Shown here piece by piece: positions 17,570-27,358 of a DNA stretch of 64,000 bases. The position numbers were made by a program, and so were the translations under genes. The DNA is taken from positions 62,001 through 126,000 of the forward strand of contig NZ_BDMM01000003.1 of assembly GCF_002157625.1 (NCBI RefSeq), given 5' to 3'. Position 1 is the first letter of the stretch. Each line of letters starts with the position of its first letter. The notes under the pieces were generated by a model that was not told the origin of the DNA, ran no database searches, and was given only the letters and a program-made list of their open reading frames with translations. The DNA is from Brevundimonas sp. SH203 (GTDB lineage: Bacteria; Pseudomonadota; Alphaproteobacteria; Caulobacterales; Caulobacteraceae).

Positions 17570-18561
17570 CTACGCCTCGTCTGCCCCGTCGCGCGCTGCT
17601 GGCGCTTGGCGCGGGGGCCCTGGTCGCCCCCGCCGTGGCCCCCTCCGTAATCCATGCCCAGACCCCGCCGACGACGCCCCCCGCGCCGTTCGAGGTCCGT
17701 CCTCTTTGGCCCGGCGCCGCGCCGGGCGGCGAGGCGGTGACGGTTCAGGAACAGGTCGTCCTGCGCAATCCGAACGGCGATCCCAACGACACAGCCTTCG
17801 TCCATGTGCGCGATCCGTGGATCATGCTGCGTCGCCCGGCGCGGCCCAATGGGGCGGCCATCCTGATGATCCCCGGCGGCGGCTATCAGCGCGTCGCGGT
17901 CAGCAAGGCGGGCGGCGCCATCGACGCGCGCCTGGCCGAGATGGGCTACACCGTCTTCATCATGGACTACCGCCTGCCCGGCGACGGCTGGGCCGCCGGT
18001 CCCGCTGTCGCCCTTCAGGACGCCCAGCGCGCCATCCGCATCGTCCGCTCGCGCGCGGCCGAACTGGGCTTCGATCCCAACCGCGTCGCCGTCGCGGGCT
18101 TCTCGGCCGGGGGCCATGTGGCGGGAATGCTGACCACGCGGTTCCACAGAGACGCCTATGCGCCCGTCGACACCATCGACCGCCTGTCGGCCCGGCCCGA
18201 CTTCGCCGGACTGATGTTCCCGGTCGTGACCCTGACCCCGCCCTACGCCCACGGCCCGTCGGCCCGCGCGCTGGTGGGAAGCGATCCGACCGAGGCCGCC
18301 CGCGACGCCTGGTCCATCGAACGCCATGTCCCCGCCGACAGCCCGCCCGTCTTCATCGCCTCGGCCGCCGACGACCGGGTGGTCCCGGTCGAGAACAGCC
18401 TGATGCTGTGGCAGGCGCTGCGCGCACAGAACGTCGCCACCGAACTGCACGTCTTCGAAAAGGGCGGCCACGGCCTGACCGACCCCGGCCAGTCCGGCCC
18501 GCCCGCCTGGGAAGACCTGTTCGACGCCTTCCTGAAACGCGACCGGACGCCGAAACCCTAG
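17566..18561 (+). CDS. Alpha/beta hydrolase, acetyl-esterase (BD-FAE-like), Tat-exported
   Basis: A 331-residue protein with a twin-arginine-type signal (LPRRALLALGAGAL). The hydrolase core has an oxyanion-type PGGGYQRV near residue 104, the LPGDGW loop, LQDAQRAIRIVRSRA and the nucleophile Ser180 in GFSAGGHVAG. A late GGHGLTDPG holds the likely histidine. This subgroup contains carbohydrate acetyl and feruloyl esterases, so it may deacetylate imported or periplasmic pectic oligomers. It overlaps the GH35 stop by four bases. It is clearly paralogous to the hydrolase at 57662-58675 in the esterase/sucrose locus. Confidence 0.8.
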   Translation: MTTPRLPRRALLALGAGALVAPAVAPSVIHAQTPPTTPPAPFEVRPLWPGAAPGGEAVTVQEQVVLRNPNGDPNDTAFVHVRDPWIMLRRPARPNGAAILMIPGGGYQRVAVSKAGGAIDARLAEMGYTVFIMDYRLPGDGWAAGPAVALQDAQRAIRIVRSRAAELGFDPNRVAVAGFSAGGHVAGMLTTRFHRDAYAPVDTIDRLSARPDFAGLMFPVVTLTPPYAHGPSARALVGSDPTEAARDAWSIERHVPADSPPVFIASAADDRVVPVENSLMLWQALRAQNVATELHVFEKGGHGLTDPGQSGPPAWEDLFDAFLKRDRTPKP

Positions 18562-18683
18562 CTGCGGCCGCCTGTCGCGCCCGGCGGCGTCGGACCGGAC
18601 AGCCCTTGCGCGCAGGCCGCGATGGAGGAAACTGGCCCGGCCTTGCGTCTGGTTCGTAAGAGCAAAGTCAGGGGGCGTAGATC

Positions 18684-21413
18684 ATGAGACTGAACCCAGC
18701 GGCGGCGCTTGCCGCGCTTGTGCTGGCATTGTGCGGGCCGGCGGCGCAGGCCCAGACGCAAACACAGACGCAGACGATCACCACGCCCGAGCAGGCGTTC
18801 GGTCATGCGGTGGGCGACGACTATCGGCTGATCAACTATCAGCAGTTCGAGCGGTATCTGCATACGCTCGCCGGCCAGTCGGACCGGATGAAGCTGCTGG
18901 AGATCGGCCGTTCGACCGAGGGCCGCACCCAGTATGTCGCCGTCGTTTCGTCGCCGGCCAATATCGCCCGGCTGGACCATTATCGCGACATCGCCCGGCG
19001 GCTGGCCAAGGCGGAGGGCGTGGACGAGGCCCAGGCGCGGGCGCTGGCGGCGGAAGGCAAGGCGGTGGTCTGGATCGACGGCGGGCTTCACGCCACCGAG
19101 ACCGTGCCGCCCCAGGCCCTGATCGCCGCCGTTTACGAGTGGGTGACGGCCCAAGACCCCGAGGCGCTGCGGGTGCTGGACGACGTCATCATCCTGTTCG
19201 CGCCGCTCAATCCCGACGGCTGGGACCTGGTGTCGGACTGGTACATGCGCAACCCGGACCCGGAAAAGCGCGAGTTCGCCAGCCTGCCGCGCCTCTATCA
19301 GGCCTATGTGGGGCACGACAACAACCGCGACTATTACCTGTCGGCGATGACGGAGACGACCAACGTCAACCGGATGCTGTTCCGGGAGTGGTTCCCCCAG
19401 ATCGTCTATAACCACCACCAGACCGCGCCAGCCGGAACGGTGGTGTTCATGCCGCCCTTCCGCGATCCCTTCAACTACAACTACGACCCGATGGCGATGA
19501 CGGGATTGTCCGAGGTCGCCGCCGCCATGCACAACCGCCTGATCCAGGAAGGCAAGCCGGGCGCGACGATGCGCAGCGGCGCCTCCTATTCCACCTGGAA
19601 CAACGGCATGGAACGGTCGATCACCTATTTCCACAACGCCATCGGCCTGTTGACCGAGATCACGGGCCACCCCACCCCCAGCCGCATCGCCCTGGTTCCC
19701 GACAACCAGTTGCCGCGCAACGACCTGCCGGCCCCCATCGCGCCGCAGACCTGGCGGTTCCGGCAGTCCATCGACTATTCCCTGTCGATCAATCGGGCTG
19801 TGCTGGACTACGCCTCGCGCAATCGCGACCGGCTGCTGTTCAACATCTGGCGGATGGGCGCCAATGCGATCGCCAAGGGCGAGACCGACACCTGGCGCGT
19901 GACGCCGTCGCGGATCGAGGCGCTGGAGACGGCGGCGGGCGAACGGTCGGGCCGAACGGCCGACCCCGCCCTCTACGACACGGTGCTGCGCGATCCGGCC
20001 CGGCGCGATCCCCGCGCCTATGTGATCCCGGCGGATCAGGCCGATCTGCCCACGGCGGTCGCCTTCCTGAACAGTCTGATCAAGACCGGGGTGGATGTGG
20101 ATCGGGCCACGCGCGCCTTCACCATCGCCGGCAAGACCTATCCGGCCGGCTCCTATGTGGTGTGCACCAACCAGGCCTATCGCCCGCATGTGCTGGACAT
20201 GTTCGAGCCGCAGGACCACCCGCATGATCTGCAATATCCGGGCGGGCCGCCGGCCCTGCCCTATGACGCCACCGGCTATACGCTCGCGCTGCAGATGGGG
20301 GTCCGGTTCGACCGTATCCTGGACGCCTACGCCGCGCCGCTGGAGCGCGTGCCGGACCTGATCGCCACCCCGCCCGGGCGGCTGAGCGGCCGTGGTCAGG
20401 CCGGGTTCGTGGTGGACCATGCGCCGGTCAACGGCTTCATCCTGACCAACCGCCTGCTGAAAGCGGGGCAGCCGGTCTTCTGGCTGCGCCAGCCGACGCG
20501 GGCGGGCGGGCGAACCCTGGACCCCGGCGCCCTGTGGATTCCGGCCAGCGACGCCTCGCGCGTCCTGGTCGATCAGGCGGTCAGCGATCTGGGTCTGAAC
20601 GCCGAGGCGGTCGCCGCCAGGCCGGCCGGCGAGGCCATCGCGCTGAAGCCGATCCGCGTCGGCCTGGTCGACCGCTATGGCGGCTCCATGTCGGCGGGCT
20701 GGACGCGCTGGCTGCTGGAGCAGTTCGAGTTTCCGTTCGAAGTGGTCTATCCGCAGCGTCTGGACGCGGGCGATCTGAAGCGCGACTTCGACGTGCTGGT
20801 CTTCGCCCCGGACCTGCTGCCCAGCGACTTCCCGAACGGAAACGGCCGTCGCCAGCCCGCGCCGGACGCCATTCCCGAAGCCTATCGCGCCTGGCTGGGC
20901 GACATCACCGCCGAGCGGACCCTGCCCCAGATCGCCGCCTTCGCCCGCGCCGGCGGCACCGTCGTCACCGCCGGTTCGGCCCACCGTCTGGCCATGGCGC
21001 TGGGCGCGCCGATCGACGACGTGCTGTCGACCACAATCGACGGCCGCACCCGTCCCCTGCCCTCGACCGACCTCTTCATTCCGGGCGCCCTTCTGGCCCT
21101 GGACGTCGACCGGACCCATCCCGTCGCTTTCGGCGCGCCGGAGCGGCTGGACGTCTTCTTCGACGAGAACGCCGCCTTCAGGGTGCGCGACGGGGCGCAG
21201 GTCGCGGGCCGTTATCCCAGCCCGACCGTCGTCGCCAGCGGCTGGGCCATCGGGCCGGAGAAGCTGGCGGGCGCCGCCGCGCTGGTCGATGCGCCGATGG
21301 GCCAGGGGCGCGTCATCGTTCTGGGACCGGATGTCGTCAATCGCGCCCAGGCGCGGGCGTCGGTCCGCTTCCTGTTCAACGCCCTGCTCTATGGCCCGGC
21401 GACGGTGCGGTGA
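18684..21413 (+). CDS. M14-family zinc carboxypeptidase, secreted
   Basis: A 909-residue protein with a Sec signal peptide (residues 1-23). The metallocarboxypeptidase domain comes first: DGGLHATETVPPQA contains the zinc ligands His136 and Glu139, and IVYNHHQTAP contains the third zinc histidine (about 244/245). PLNPDGWD is the conserved loop and LTEITGHP the later glutamate region. The C-terminal third is not recognised beyond a class-I amidotransferase-like fold (DVLVFAPDLLPSDF). It trims amino acids from peptide C-termini outside the inner membrane. It starts the peptide-use part of the window and converges with the dienelactone-hydrolase-like gene at a shared terminator. Confidence 0.87.
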   Translation: MRLNPAAALAALVLALCGPAAQAQTQTQTQTITTPEQAFGHAVGDDYRLINYQQFERYLHTLAGQSDRMKLLEIGRSTEGRTQYVAVVSSPANIARLDHYRDIARRLAKAEGVDEAQARALAAEGKAVVWIDGGLHATETVPPQALIAAVYEWVTAQDPEALRVLDDVIILFAPLNPDGWDLVSDWYMRNPDPEKREFASLPRLYQAYVGHDNNRDYYLSAMTETTNVNRMLFREWFPQIVYNHHQTAPAGTVVFMPPFRDPFNYNYDPMAMTGLSEVAAAMHNRLIQEGKPGATMRSGASYSTWNNGMERSITYFHNAIGLLTEITGHPTPSRIALVPDNQLPRNDLPAPIAPQTWRFRQSIDYSLSINRAVLDYASRNRDRLLFNIWRMGANAIAKGETDTWRVTPSRIEALETAAGERSGRTADPALYDTVLRDPARRDPRAYVIPADQADLPTAVAFLNSLIKTGVDVDRATRAFTIAGKTYPAGSYVVCTNQAYRPHVLDMFEPQDHPHDLQYPGGPPALPYDATGYTLALQMGVRFDRILDAYAAPLERVPDLIATPPGRLSGRGQAGFVVDHAPVNGFILTNRLLKAGQPVFWLRQPTRAGGRTLDPGALWIPASDASRVLVDQAVSDLGLNAEAVAARPAGEAIALKPIRVGLVDRYGGSMSAGWTRWLLEQFEFPFEVVYPQRLDAGDLKRDFDVLVFAPDLLPSDFPNGNGRRQPAPDAIPEAYRAWLGDITAERTLPQIAAFARAGGTVVTAGSAHRLAMALGAPIDDVLSTTIDGRTRPLPSTDLFIPGALLALDVDRTHPVAFGAPERLDVFFDENAAFRVRDGAQVAGRYPSPTVVASGWAIGPEKLAGAAALVDAPMGQGRVIVLGPDVVNRAQARASVRFLFNALLYGPATVR

Positions 21414-21433
21414 TCGGCTGAGCGTGCAAACAA

Positions 21434-21463
21434 AAGGGGCGAAGACTGCGGTCTTCGCCCCTT
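21434..21463. terminator. Bidirectional rho-independent terminator
   Basis: AAGGGGCGAAGAC (21434-21446) and GTCTTCGCCCCTT (21451-21463) are perfect inverted repeats around a 4-base loop. CTTTCT follows on the plus strand, and TTTGTTTG follows on the minus strand. It lies between the converging M14 and hydrolase genes and can stop both transcripts. Confidence 0.88.
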
Positions 21464-21485
21464 CTTTCTGGTCCTGGAGAGGCGA

Positions 21486-22388
21486 TCAGCGCGGGGCCAG
21501 TTGCGTCTCGAAGAAGGCGCCCAGCCGCTGGCGGACATCTTGGGTGGCGGCGGCGTTCGCAGGGACCGCCTGACGACTGCGGCTCGGATCGTCGAAGCCG
21601 TGGGCCGCACCCTCGTAAACGGTCAGTTCGACCGGCGCGCCCGCCGCCCGCGCCCGTTCGACCAGCCGCCGGCAGCTTTCGGGCGAGACTTCCTCGTCCG
21701 CCGTGCCGATGAAGACCTGCACCGGCGCATAGGTCTTGTAGCCCTGGCGAAAGCGGTTCTGCAGGCCGCAACCGGGATAGAGGGCGATCCCGGCGCGAAA
21801 GCCCAGACGCCCCATGTCGCCCGGCTTGTCGTCGGCCATGGCGGCCAGGGTCGCGCTGGCCCCATTCGAAAAGCCCATCAGGCCGATCCGGTCGTCCGCC
21901 ACCCCGTCCAGCCCGCGCAGGAACCGCATCGCCCCATAGGCGTCCAGCGGGCGAACCGTGACCTCGTTGATCTCGGGCGGGCGGGTCGCATAGGTTCCGG
22001 CGGCGAAGCCGGTGGGATAGCCGCGCGGCCCGAAACTGTCGACGATCAGGGCGTAGTAGCCGCGATCGGTCCAGTAGTCGGCCCAGAACTTCAGCCGCCG
22101 CGTCAGGGTCGACGCCTCATAGACGCCGTTCGCCAGGGACGAATAGACCCCGCCCCGCCCGTGCATCAGCACGACCGCTGGCGCGCCCGCAGGCGACGGG
22201 GCGGCGGGCCTGAACAGATAGCCCACCAGTTCGGTGCGCGGCGCGTCCATGCTGCGGAACGTCACCCGCTCGGCCGCAGCCGGGGCGGATGCGGATGCGG
22301 GTGCGACGGCTGCGGCCTGCATCGCCCAGACCGGGCTCGCCGCCCCCATCAGAGCCGCAGCGATAGCGGCGGAAAGCGTGCGTTTCAT
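21486..22388 (-). CDS. Dienelactone-hydrolase-like alpha/beta hydrolase, secreted
   Basis: A 300-residue protein with a Sec signal peptide (ending PVWAMQA near 24). The fold is of the dienelactone hydrolase type: AVVLMHGRGGVYSS, the nucleophile Ser174 in LMGFSNGASATLA where true dienelactone hydrolases have cysteine, a later aspartate in FIGTADEEVSPES, and the histidine in EGAAHGFDDP. The ATG at 22388 has GGAGAAG upstream and is preferred over a start 6 codons earlier. It is the last gene of the ECF-sigma/FecR/TonB-receptor unit, 28 bases after the receptor stop. A role in hydrolysing an ester in the imported ligand is inference. Confidence 0.78.
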   Translation of the reverse strand: MKRTLSAAIAAALMGAASPVWAMQAAAVAPASASAPAAAERVTFRSMDAPRTELVGYLFRPAAPSPAGAPAVVLMHGRGGVYSSLANGVYEASTLTRRLKFWADYWTDRGYYALIVDSFGPRGYPTGFAAGTYATRPPEINEVTVRPLDAYGAMRFLRGLDGVADDRIGLMGFSNGASATLAAMADDKPGDMGRLGFRAGIALYPGCGLQNRFRQGYKTYAPVQVFIGTADEEVSPESCRRLVERARAAGAPVELTVYEGAAHGFDDPSRSRQAVPANAAATQDVRQRLGAFFETQLAPR

Positions 22389-22416
22389 CGCTCTCTTCTC
22401 CTGCATCGCGACCCGA

Positions 22417-25400
22417 TTAGAAGGACTTGCGGATGCTGGCGTACCACCAGCGGCCGCGGTTGGAGTGGACGCTGCCCGAGAAGCCGAAACGGTCGTCGGT
22501 CAGCGGCGGATCTTCGTTGAAGATGTTGCGCGCGCCGACGCGAATGCGCGTGCCGCCGAACGGGCCGCTGCGGGGCAGTTGATACTGGACGTAGAGATTG
22601 TGGGTCAGCCACTCGTCCACGACCCAATACTGGTCGGAATTCACATAGGTCGCGCTGGTGTCGTAGAATTCGGAGACGTAGCTGGAATACCAGCCCGAGG
22701 TCCAGCGCCCCATGTTCCAGGTCAGGGAGGCCGTGACCTTCCACTCCGGGCGGCCGTTGCGGCGAACCAGATCCTCGACCCCGCCGATATTCACGCCCGC
22801 GATCGTGCCGGCCGCCAGGGCGTCCAGCAGGACCTGATGCTGGTCGCTGGCCTCCTGATAGAGTTTCAGCTTCTGGCTGGCGTTGAGGCTGAGGCGCCAG
22901 TCGCCCAACGGCGTATCGCGAAGGCTGTAATACAGCCTGAAGTCCAGCCCCTCCGACTCTCGCGGCTGGAGGTTCATATATTCGTCCTTGATCGACAGCA
23001 GCTTGCCGACCGGCGCCAGGCCCGCCGCCGCCCCGTCGGCGATCTGCTGGGCGTCGGGCGCGGCGCGGATGACGTTGGGATGGGTGCCGCCGATCTGGCG
23101 CAGATAATAGTCCATGATCAGCTGGTTCGTGCCGCCGAAGATGCCGACCAGATTCTCCTGCCGGATCTTCCAGTAGTCGACGGTGAAGGTCAGATCGCCG
23201 TATTTGTCGGACCAGAGCTGCGGCTCCAGCACCAGGCCGACGCTCAGGTTCTCGGAGTCCTCCGCCTTGAGGTTCTTGTTGCCCGACCGGCTCTCGATCC
23301 GATCCTCGCTGGTGCAGTATTCGTTGTTCGTAGTCAGCGTCGGGATGGCCTTTATGGCCAGTTGCACCGCGCAGGCCGCATAGTCGCGCCGCGAGTTCGA
23401 ACGCTCGAAGTCAGACTGATGAAGCTGCAGAAGGTTCGGCGCGCGGAACCCTTGCGACCAGGCTCCACGGAACATCAGCCAGCCGTTCGGGCGATAGGCC
23501 ACGGCCACCTTGGGCGCCCCGACCGTGCCGAACAGCGAATAGTTCTCCACCCGACCGGCCAGTTGCACATCGAAGGACCGCACGAACGGCACGTTCATCT
23601 CGGGCGAGACCACCGGCACGGCCAGTTCGACAAAGGCCGAATAGACGTTGCGCGCGCCGTGGCTGTCCGGCGTATAGGACACGCCCATGACGTCGCTCTG
23701 GGACACCTGGCCGCCCAGGTCGGTGAAGGTCGTCGTGCCGTCCAGACGAGGATCGCGATCCTCCGAAAAGGTCTCCCGACGGGCCTCCAGACCGGCCGCG
23801 ACGCCGATATGGCCGGCGGGCACAGCGTAGAAGTCGCCCTTGGAGACCTTGAAGTCCCAAAGCATCAATTCGGTCTCGGCCTTGCGATAGACCTTGACCA
23901 GCATGGTGTCGATCGTCGCCTGGTCATTCAGGCCGAAGGCGCCGTCCTTGGGGCTGTTCAGATCGCCGCCGACGAAGGGATTGTAGGCGGCGCGGGTGGT
24001 CAGATTGATCGCGGCCTGCAGCCCCGTCATGCTGACCCCGTCCATCTTGTCGGTGGTTTCGGCCTTGCTGTACAGGACCGCGCTTTCCCAGTCGAAGCCG
24101 CGCCATTGTCCGCGCAGACCGCCCAGATACCGGGTGGTGACGTTATCCACGTCGATGGTGCGATAGCCCAGGTCCGAGAAGCGGAAGTCCTGAACCTGCA
24201 CGGCCGCGCCGGTGCTGGGGAAGGCCGTCGTCCCCGTGCCGGTCGTCAGGCCCGGCAGACGCGCCGTCACCCCGACCGCGCCCAGCGGGTTCCAGTAGGC
24301 GGTGGGCGACATCAGCACCCGCTGGGTGTCCAGCGGCGTGTCCTGCTGACGCTGCGACCAGGTCTTGCCCCAGTAGTAGCCAAGCTCGCCGAAGAACTCG
24401 ACGCCGTTGTCGAACTCATGATTGACGAAGGTGAACAGGTTGGCCCGATCCACCGCCGAGGTGATCGTCCGCATCGTGTCCAGATCGTAGCGGAGATTGA
24501 CGTCTTCGCCCGTCGTGGCCAGGCTGGAATTGTCGAAACAGGTCCCGGCGACGAAGCCGTTGGCCAGACAGCCCGAATTGGTGCTGGGCTGGACGTGGAA
24601 GACGCCATTGGTCGTGCCGGTGGCGGAGGTCAGGGTCTGACCGTTGACGCGGGTGACGGCGCCGGCGGGCTGATAGGTCGTGGGGTTCAGGCGAACGCCC
24701 TCGGCCCAGGCGGTGATGGTGCTGTAGGTGCCGTAGTCCAACCCCGTGGCCCGGCCGTCGAAGCGCGCCACCCGGCCGGCGACCGTCGCATAGTCGCGCT
24801 CCCAGATGTAGAGCGGATCGCGGGTCAGATAACCGCCCATGACCGACACATTGGTCTTGCCGTTGTTGAAATCCTTGCCGGCCTGGAAGTCGAAGGAATA
24901 TTCCTCCATCCCGCCCTCGTCCTGGCCCATGGCGGCCTGGGCGGTGAAGCCTTCGAAGTTGTCGCGCAGCACATTGTTGACCACGCCCGCGACGGCGTCC
25001 GTGCCGTACAGCGCCGCCGCCCCATCGGCCAGGACCTCGACCCGACGCAGGCCGAAGGTCGGTATGGCGTTGGTGTTGACCGTCTGGACCGGCACGAAGC
25101 TCTCGACCTGGGTGCCGGGGTGCGGCACCAGTCGCCGGCCGTTCAGCAGGACCAGGGTGTTGCCGGTCCCGATGGAGCGCAGGTCGATCGAGGCGACGTC
25201 GCCGCGCGCATTGTTGATGCCGCCATTGTCGGAATCCGCCTCGTTGAAGCCCACGTCGCCGATCTGGGCGATGGCGCGATAAAGGTCGTCCCCGTCGGCC
25301 GCACCGATGGCGTCCAGATCGGCCTGATCGACCACGGTGACAGGCAGGGCCTCGTTCAGCCGCGCGCCGGCGATGCGGCTGCCGACGACCACGACCTCCT

Positions 25401-25737
25401 GCACCTCAGCGGCGCGGGTGTCTCCGTCGGCCCGGCGTTGCAGGACGATGGTCAGGCCCTCGTGGGACGCGACATACAGATCGGTGTCGGCGAGAAGGGC
25501 GCTCAGCGCATCCTCGACATCCATGAAGCCGCTGACCGCAGGACCGCTGCGTCCGGCCAGATGCGCGGTCGGCGCCGAGATCGTCACCCCCGCCTGACGC
25601 GCCAGCTCGGGAATGGCCTGCGAAAAGGGCTGAGCAGGCACCTCGAACTGTTTGACCTGGGCCTGGGCGCCATGCGCCGCCAGAACCAGCACCGCCCCCG
25701 CCGCGCCTGCCGCCAGGCGCTTCTTCCACGACACCAT
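22417..25737 (-). CDS. TonB-dependent receptor with N-terminal STN signalling domain
   Basis: A 1106-residue FecA-type transducer. After a Sec signal (to about residue 27) comes an STN domain (about 30-105: FSQAIPELARQAGVTI and VEDALSALLADTDLYV), then a TonB box (EVQEVVVVGSR), plug (VLADGAAALYGTDAVAGVVNNV) and barrel ending in ASIRKSF. The STN domain normally contacts the periplasmic part of FecR, relaying ligand binding to the sigma factor; both partners are encoded directly upstream. The peptidases on either side suggest a peptide ligand, but the sequence does not show this. Confidence 0.9.
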   Translation of the reverse strand: MVSWKKRLAAGAAGAVLVLAAHGAQAQVKQFEVPAQPFSQAIPELARQAGVTISAPTAHLAGRSGPAVSGFMDVEDALSALLADTDLYVASHEGLTIVLQRRADGDTRAAEVQEVVVVGSRIAGARLNEALPVTVVDQADLDAIGAADGDDLYRAIAQIGDVGFNEADSDNGGINNARGDVASIDLRSIGTGNTLVLLNGRRLVPHPGTQVESFVPVQTVNTNAIPTFGLRRVEVLADGAAALYGTDAVAGVVNNVLRDNFEGFTAQAAMGQDEGGMEEYSFDFQAGKDFNNGKTNVSVMGGYLTRDPLYIWERDYATVAGRVARFDGRATGLDYGTYSTITAWAEGVRLNPTTYQPAGAVTRVNGQTLTSATGTTNGVFHVQPSTNSGCLANGFVAGTCFDNSSLATTGEDVNLRYDLDTMRTITSAVDRANLFTFVNHEFDNGVEFFGELGYYWGKTWSQRQQDTPLDTQRVLMSPTAYWNPLGAVGVTARLPGLTTGTGTTAFPSTGAAVQVQDFRFSDLGYRTIDVDNVTTRYLGGLRGQWRGFDWESAVLYSKAETTDKMDGVSMTGLQAAINLTTRAAYNPFVGGDLNSPKDGAFGLNDQATIDTMLVKVYRKAETELMLWDFKVSKGDFYAVPAGHIGVAAGLEARRETFSEDRDPRLDGTTTFTDLGGQVSQSDVMGVSYTPDSHGARNVYSAFVELAVPVVSPEMNVPFVRSFDVQLAGRVENYSLFGTVGAPKVAVAYRPNGWLMFRGAWSQGFRAPNLLQLHQSDFERSNSRRDYAACAVQLAIKAIPTLTTNNEYCTSEDRIESRSGNKNLKAEDSENLSVGLVLEPQLWSDKYGDLTFTVDYWKIRQENLVGIFGGTNQLIMDYYLRQIGGTHPNVIRAAPDAQQIADGAAAGLAPVGKLLSIKDEYMNLQPRESEGLDFRLYYSLRDTPLGDWRLSLNASQKLKLYQEASDQHQVLLDALAAGTIAGVNIGGVEDLVRRNGRPEWKVTASLTWNMGRWTSGWYSSYVSEFYDTSATYVNSDQYWVVDEWLTHNLYVQYQLPRSGPFGGTRIRVGARNIFNEDPPLTDDRFGFSGSVHSNRGRWWYASIRKSF

Positions 25738-25833
25738 GAGATCCCCCGATCCGTCAGCCTATGTTCCCCAGACACGCCGGGCTAAGGCAAAGACGAAGGA
25801 TCGCGCGGATTTCCTCCACGCCGACCGTGATTT

Positions 25834-26790
25834 TCAGGCCTGGCTTAACAGAATTCTTTTCGGGCCGATCTCGGCGCGCAAATTCAGACTGTGGGCCACC
25901 GCCCGCGCAAAGCCCGCCGGGTCGTTGGCCTCGAACAGGCCGGTGATGCGCAACTGGGCGACCTTCGCCCCGCCGAACTGGATGGGCGCGCCGCGAAAGC
26001 GTGAGAACTGGGCGGCCGCGACGTTCAGGGTGTCGTCGTGAAACGCCAGCTTGCCGTCGCGCCAGGCCAACAGACTGTCCGCCCGGCCGGCTTCGATCAG
26101 GGTCGGCGCCGACGACGATCCGGCCATCGCTTCGTCGCCGAGGACGAGCGTCTGGTTCGCAGTCAGCGGAATGACCCGGTCCTGGTCCGACACCAGTTGC
26201 AGCGCGCCCTTCAACGTCGTCACCTGCAACGGCGACGCCTCCAGCCGCTTCACCAGAAAGGCGCCGCCCTGCGTCGTCATGGTCGCGTTCGCCGCCCGGA
26301 TCAGGAACGGCCGATCACGTCGCGTCGCCACGTCGATCAGCGCCTCCCCGAACGACAGAACCACCTCCCGCACATCGCTGTTGAAGCGCACGTCGATGCG
26401 AGACAGCGTGTTCAGGCTGACGATGCTGCCGTCGTCCAGCGTCACGCTTCGGACCTCGCCTCGCGCGGTCTCGATCCGCCGCGACCGCCTCAGATAGGCC
26501 GCCGCGAACCCGACACCGCCCAGGGATGCGGCGCCGAGGCTGGCCGCGAGCAGAAGGCGGCGCGACGGCCGTGGCGCATCGCTCTTCGGCGCGGCGGTCA
26601 GGGCGGCCGCTCTTCGGCTGTGCAGGGCGACGGCGCGGGCCTTGGCATAGGCGCCCAGATGACGCGGATCTTCGGCGGTCCAGGCGTCCAGCGCCCGCTG
26701 CTCGGCCTCGGTGAACGGCGCGCGATCCAGCCGCGCCGCCCATGCGGCGGCCTGCCGGTCTATCGCCTCAGCCGTGTCCGTCTCGGCCAT
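25834..26790 (-). CDS. FecR-type anti-sigma/sensor protein
   Basis: A 318-residue protein. The cytoplasmic N-terminal domain (AAAWAARLDRAPFTEAEQRA, with the W of the FecR DUF4880 region) is followed by a basic stretch, one membrane segment near residues 79-97 (LLLAASLGAASLGGVGFAA) and the periplasmic FecR domain (VRSVTLDDGSIVSLNTLSRI). A C-terminal STN-like segment (LAFHDDTLNVAAAQFSRF) follows. It holds the sigma factor until the receptor signals ligand. The ATG at 26790 overlaps the sigma gene end by about 23 bases, implying translational coupling; an upstream in-frame start is less likely. Confidence 0.88.
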   Translation of the reverse strand: MAETDTAEAIDRQAAAWAARLDRAPFTEAEQRALDAWTAEDPRHLGAYAKARAVALHSRRAAALTAAPKSDAPRPSRRLLLAASLGAASLGGVGFAAAYLRRSRRIETARGEVRSVTLDDGSIVSLNTLSRIDVRFNSDVREVVLSFGEALIDVATRRDRPFLIRAANATMTTQGGAFLVKRLEASPLQVTTLKGALQLVSDQDRVIPLTANQTLVLGDEAMAGSSSAPTLIEAGRADSLLAWRDGKLAFHDDTLNVAAAQFSRFRGAPIQFGGAKVAQLRITGLFEANDPAGFARAVAHSLNLRAEIGPKRILLSQA

Positions 26791-27358
26791 GAACCCTTCG
26801 CCTGCTACGTGCGTCACGCACCCTTGACGCACGCGGAGCATCATATCCTCCATCGGCATAGGCGGCCATCAACAGACCGAACGCCTTGGCGATGTGTTTT
26901 TCGACGGTGCTTTCCGGCGTTCCGGTCTGTTTCGCGATCTCCTTCTGCGACAGGCCGGAGATGCGGCTGAGGACGAAGATGCGACGGGTCTTCTCCGGCA
27001 AGGTCGCGATCATCTGCGCCAGCAGACGCAGTTCATTGCGCCCGACGACCTCGTCTTCCGGCGTGACCGCATCCTGCGGAACTTGCAGCCTGTCGAGGTC
27101 GGCGACCGCATCGATCGTCACCACGCTCTGACGCCTCAACCGATCGACAGCCGCCGAACGCGCCGTGCGAAAGAAATAGGCGCGCACATTGGTTATGCCG
27201 CTGACGTCCGGCAGCGTCACCAGCCGCGCATAGGCGTCCTGCACGATGTCGTCGACATCGGCGCTCTCCGCCCCGCGCCGCAACCAGGCGCGCACGGCCG
27301 GCTCATGCGGCATCACCTTGCCCGCAAGCCACAACGCCCTCTCGTCCGATACCCCCAT
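26768..27358 (-). CDS. FecI-like ECF sigma factor
   Basis: A 196-residue extracytoplasmic-function sigma factor. Region 2 contains ADVDDIVQDAYARLVTLPDV and VRAYFFRTARSAAVDRLRR; region 4 contains LPEKTRRIFVLSRISGLSQKEIAKQTGTPESTVEKHI as the helix-turn-helix part. It should direct RNA polymerase to the receptor promoter when released by the FecR protein. The ATG at 27358 gives the usual family length; a longer frame upstream to 27451 adds residues unlike the family. No good Shine-Dalgarno is visible. Confidence 0.85.
   Translation of the reverse strand: MGVSDERALWLAGKVMPHEPAVRAWLRRGAESADVDDIVQDAYARLVTLPDVSGITNVRAYFFRTARSAAVDRLRRQSVVTIDAVADLDRLQVPQDAVTPEDEVVGRNELRLLAQMIATLPEKTRRIFVLSRISGLSQKEIAKQTGTPESTVEKHIAKAFGLLMAAYADGGYDAPRASRVRDARSRRRVHGRDGHG

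Noticed and set aside
18558..21119. Long minus-strand frame over the M14 peptidase gene
   Set aside because: Antisense shadow of a gene with clear zinc motifs. No family features and no ribosome-binding site.
22234..25785. Very long open frame opposite the STN TonB receptor gene
   Set aside because: It is the antisense shadow of a well-supported receptor. The product is R/A/G/H/D-rich with no recognisable domain. GC-rich codon bias keeps stop codons out of the opposite frames.
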